64,000 bases of DNA from Jejuia pallidilutea (GTDB taxonomy: Bacteria > Bacteroidota > Bacteroidia > Flavobacteriales > Flavobacteriaceae): NCBI RefSeq assembly GCF_002973595.1, contig NZ_PVEO01000003.1:1-64000 (forward strand), read 5' to 3'. Shown piece after piece: positions 63,025 to 64,000 of this stretch. The position numbers were made by a program, and so were the translations under genes. The notes beneath the pieces are model-generated. The model had not been told where the DNA came from and ran no database searches. It saw only the letters and a list, made by a program, of their open reading frames with translations. Positions within the stretch are counted from its first letter, which is position 1, and each line of letters begins with the position of its first letter.

Positions 63025-64000
63025 TTATTCCTTTTCTTCTTCAATTGAAGGCTCTATAGCTTCAAAAAACGATTTCAATTCCTCAAAATCTTCAGGTTTT
63101 GCAACAATTTCTTTGTTTTTATTTAAAATAAAGTATGTTGGTGTAGCGGTTACGCCGTAGTTGTTGCCTATTTCATTATCCCATTTACCCTCGCCATAAA
63201 CATGTAAAAATTTAGAAAAATCGAATGTTAGGTTTTTCCATGCATAAGGCTCATCTTCCAGCCCAATAGCCACTACTTTTATAGTACCTGCTTTAAAAGT
63301 GCTAACAAATTTATGCAGTTGCGGAATTTCTTGTAAACAATGAGAACATGTACTGCTCCAAAAGGCTAAAATATACGTTTCAGCAATGTCTAGCTCGTGT
63401 AATGTTTTGGTTGTTGTTTTTTCTTTTTCAGTGATTTCAAAAGAAAAATCGGGTGCTAAACTTCCAAGAGATGTATTTTGATATAATATTAAAGCTTGCA
63501 ATAATTGTTGATCGTTTAACTTAACAGACAAGTCCATTAGGTAGTCTTCAGCAATAAAATTAGCTACAGATTCTAACTTTAAATCTACCATTTGCTCCCA
63601 CAAATCGGTTAATAATGATTTTTTTACTTCTACTGGCGCATTTTTCATAGCCTTACAAAACACCTTTATGTTTTTTTTATAGTCGTCGTCTTCATCGCCA
63701 TTCTGTGAAGACATTCCAAACACGTAGTTAAGCATACGCTCCGTTAAAAATTTAGAGTGCTGTAATGTTTTATTGTTAAAATCTACATGATCAAAATAAT
63801 GCTTTTCAAGATGTGTTATGTAAGTTTCAACATCAACAACCTTATTAGGAATATAAGGTGTATTTGCTTTTATAAAATGGTATGCTATGGTACCTTTTGA
63901 TGCTGCTTCGAACCCTTTTTGGGTGTTGCGCTGGGTTTTAAAAATAGAAGCTAACGCCAAAGTATCTTTTGTTTCGCTTCCATCTCTATAATAGTTGCCA
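63025..64000 (-). CDS. TlpA-like thioredoxin-fold protein (5' end outside the window)
   Basis: The frame is open to the window edge (about 325 residues visible, with GNYYRDGSETKDTLA at the edge), so the true start is upstream of the window and a TTG at 63960 should not be taken as the start. The C-terminal domain has ILAFWSSTCSHCLQEIPQLH, with the CxxC redox pair CSHC, and GVTATPTYFILNKN with the cis-Pro loop. The N-terminal helical part resembles the DUF5106-type region found before TlpA domains in Bacteroidetes. It is a likely periplasmic or membrane-attached thiol-disulfide protein. Confidence 0.8.
   Translation of the reverse strand, partial: GNYYRDGSETKDTLALASIFKTQRNTQKGFEAASKGTIAYHFIKANTPYIPNKVVDVETYITHLEKHYFDHVDFNNKTLQHSKFLTERMLNYVFGMSSQNGDEDDDYKKNIKVFCKAMKNAPVEVKKSLLTDLWEQMVDLKLESVANFIAEDYLMDLSVKLNDQQLLQALILYQNTSLGSLAPDFSFEITEKEKTTTKTLHELDIAETYILAFWSSTCSHCLQEIPQLHKFVSTFKAGTIKVVAIGLEDEPYAWKNLTFDFSKFLHVYGEGKWDNEIGNNYGVTATPTYFILNKNKEIVAKPEDFEELKSFFEAIEPSIEEEKE

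Overview
The window reads as a piece of chromosome from a marine-type member of the Flavobacteriaceae (Bacteroidetes). The evidence is the low GC content, promoters with the Bacteroidetes -7 box TAnnTTTG, type IX secretion genes (PorZ, a PorT-like barrel, a cargo protein with a C-terminal sorting domain), five TonB-dependent receptor or related barrel genes, many TTG starts, and families largely confined to this group (DUF5686 barrel, DUF6646-like, THC0290_0291-like, FeoB-associated Cys-rich protein). No single species can be named from the sequence alone.

Layout. 1-2812: the right end of an insertion sequence that has removed the start and most of the signal peptide of an outer-membrane receptor gene. 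2933-12309: a conserved housekeeping run, pyrH, frr, a DUF5686-type barrel, an MMPL/RND transporter, asnS, rpoN and a PAP2-like membrane protein. 12324-15366 (minus strand): a PorT-like barrel and a putative operon of antitoxin, ParE-like toxin and umuC behind an 11-bp-periodic operator array. 15911-19297: a MocR-type regulator that lacks the usual PLP lysine, divergent from a TonB-dependent receptor across a candidate operator. 19369-30306: a JmjC-like cupin, a small barrel, recX, a type IX secretion cargo, a VOC lipoprotein, and a minus-strand run porZ-recO-receptor. 30383-37462: acyltransferase, gdhA, a DUF3298 lipoprotein, DinB, an ArsC/Spx-like protein, a GIY-YIG nuclease cassette attached to tRNA-Asn, and rseP. 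37637-41015: SCO-like protein and the ferrous iron system feoA-feoB plus a 44-residue Cys-rich partner. 41130-55255: a DUF1080 protein and two back-to-back metal systems, a Cus-type efflux operon (with a CusA-TolC fusion) and a DtxR/MntR-controlled uptake operon (receptor, binding protein, ATPase, two permeases). 55414-62980: a TPR/MORN protein, two DUF3857/transglutaminase-fold proteins (one with its catalytic triad lost) and YraN. The last gene, a TlpA-like thioredoxin protein, runs off the window.

How the genes work together. The metal block is the most coherent system. A perfect 16-bp inverted repeat lies between the divergent promoters of the DtxR-family regulator and the TonB receptor. 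The binding protein has the H-H-E-D ligand set typical of manganese or iron carriers, and the regulator has Asp where DtxR has its metal-binding Cys. I therefore infer a manganese-type import pathway running from the outer membrane to the cytoplasm, next to a copper/silver/zinc-type efflux pump.

The strongest candidates for something under-described are: (1) a 382-bp GIY-YIG nuclease cassette bounded by 65-bp direct repeats that carry the 3' end of tRNA-Asn, whose own C-terminus is translated from a decayed tRNA-like sequence; (2) the lysine-less MocR regulator with its receptor; (3) a toxin-antitoxin pair sitting where umuD would be expected, upstream of umuC; (4) two copies of a structured, multi-hairpin intergenic element.
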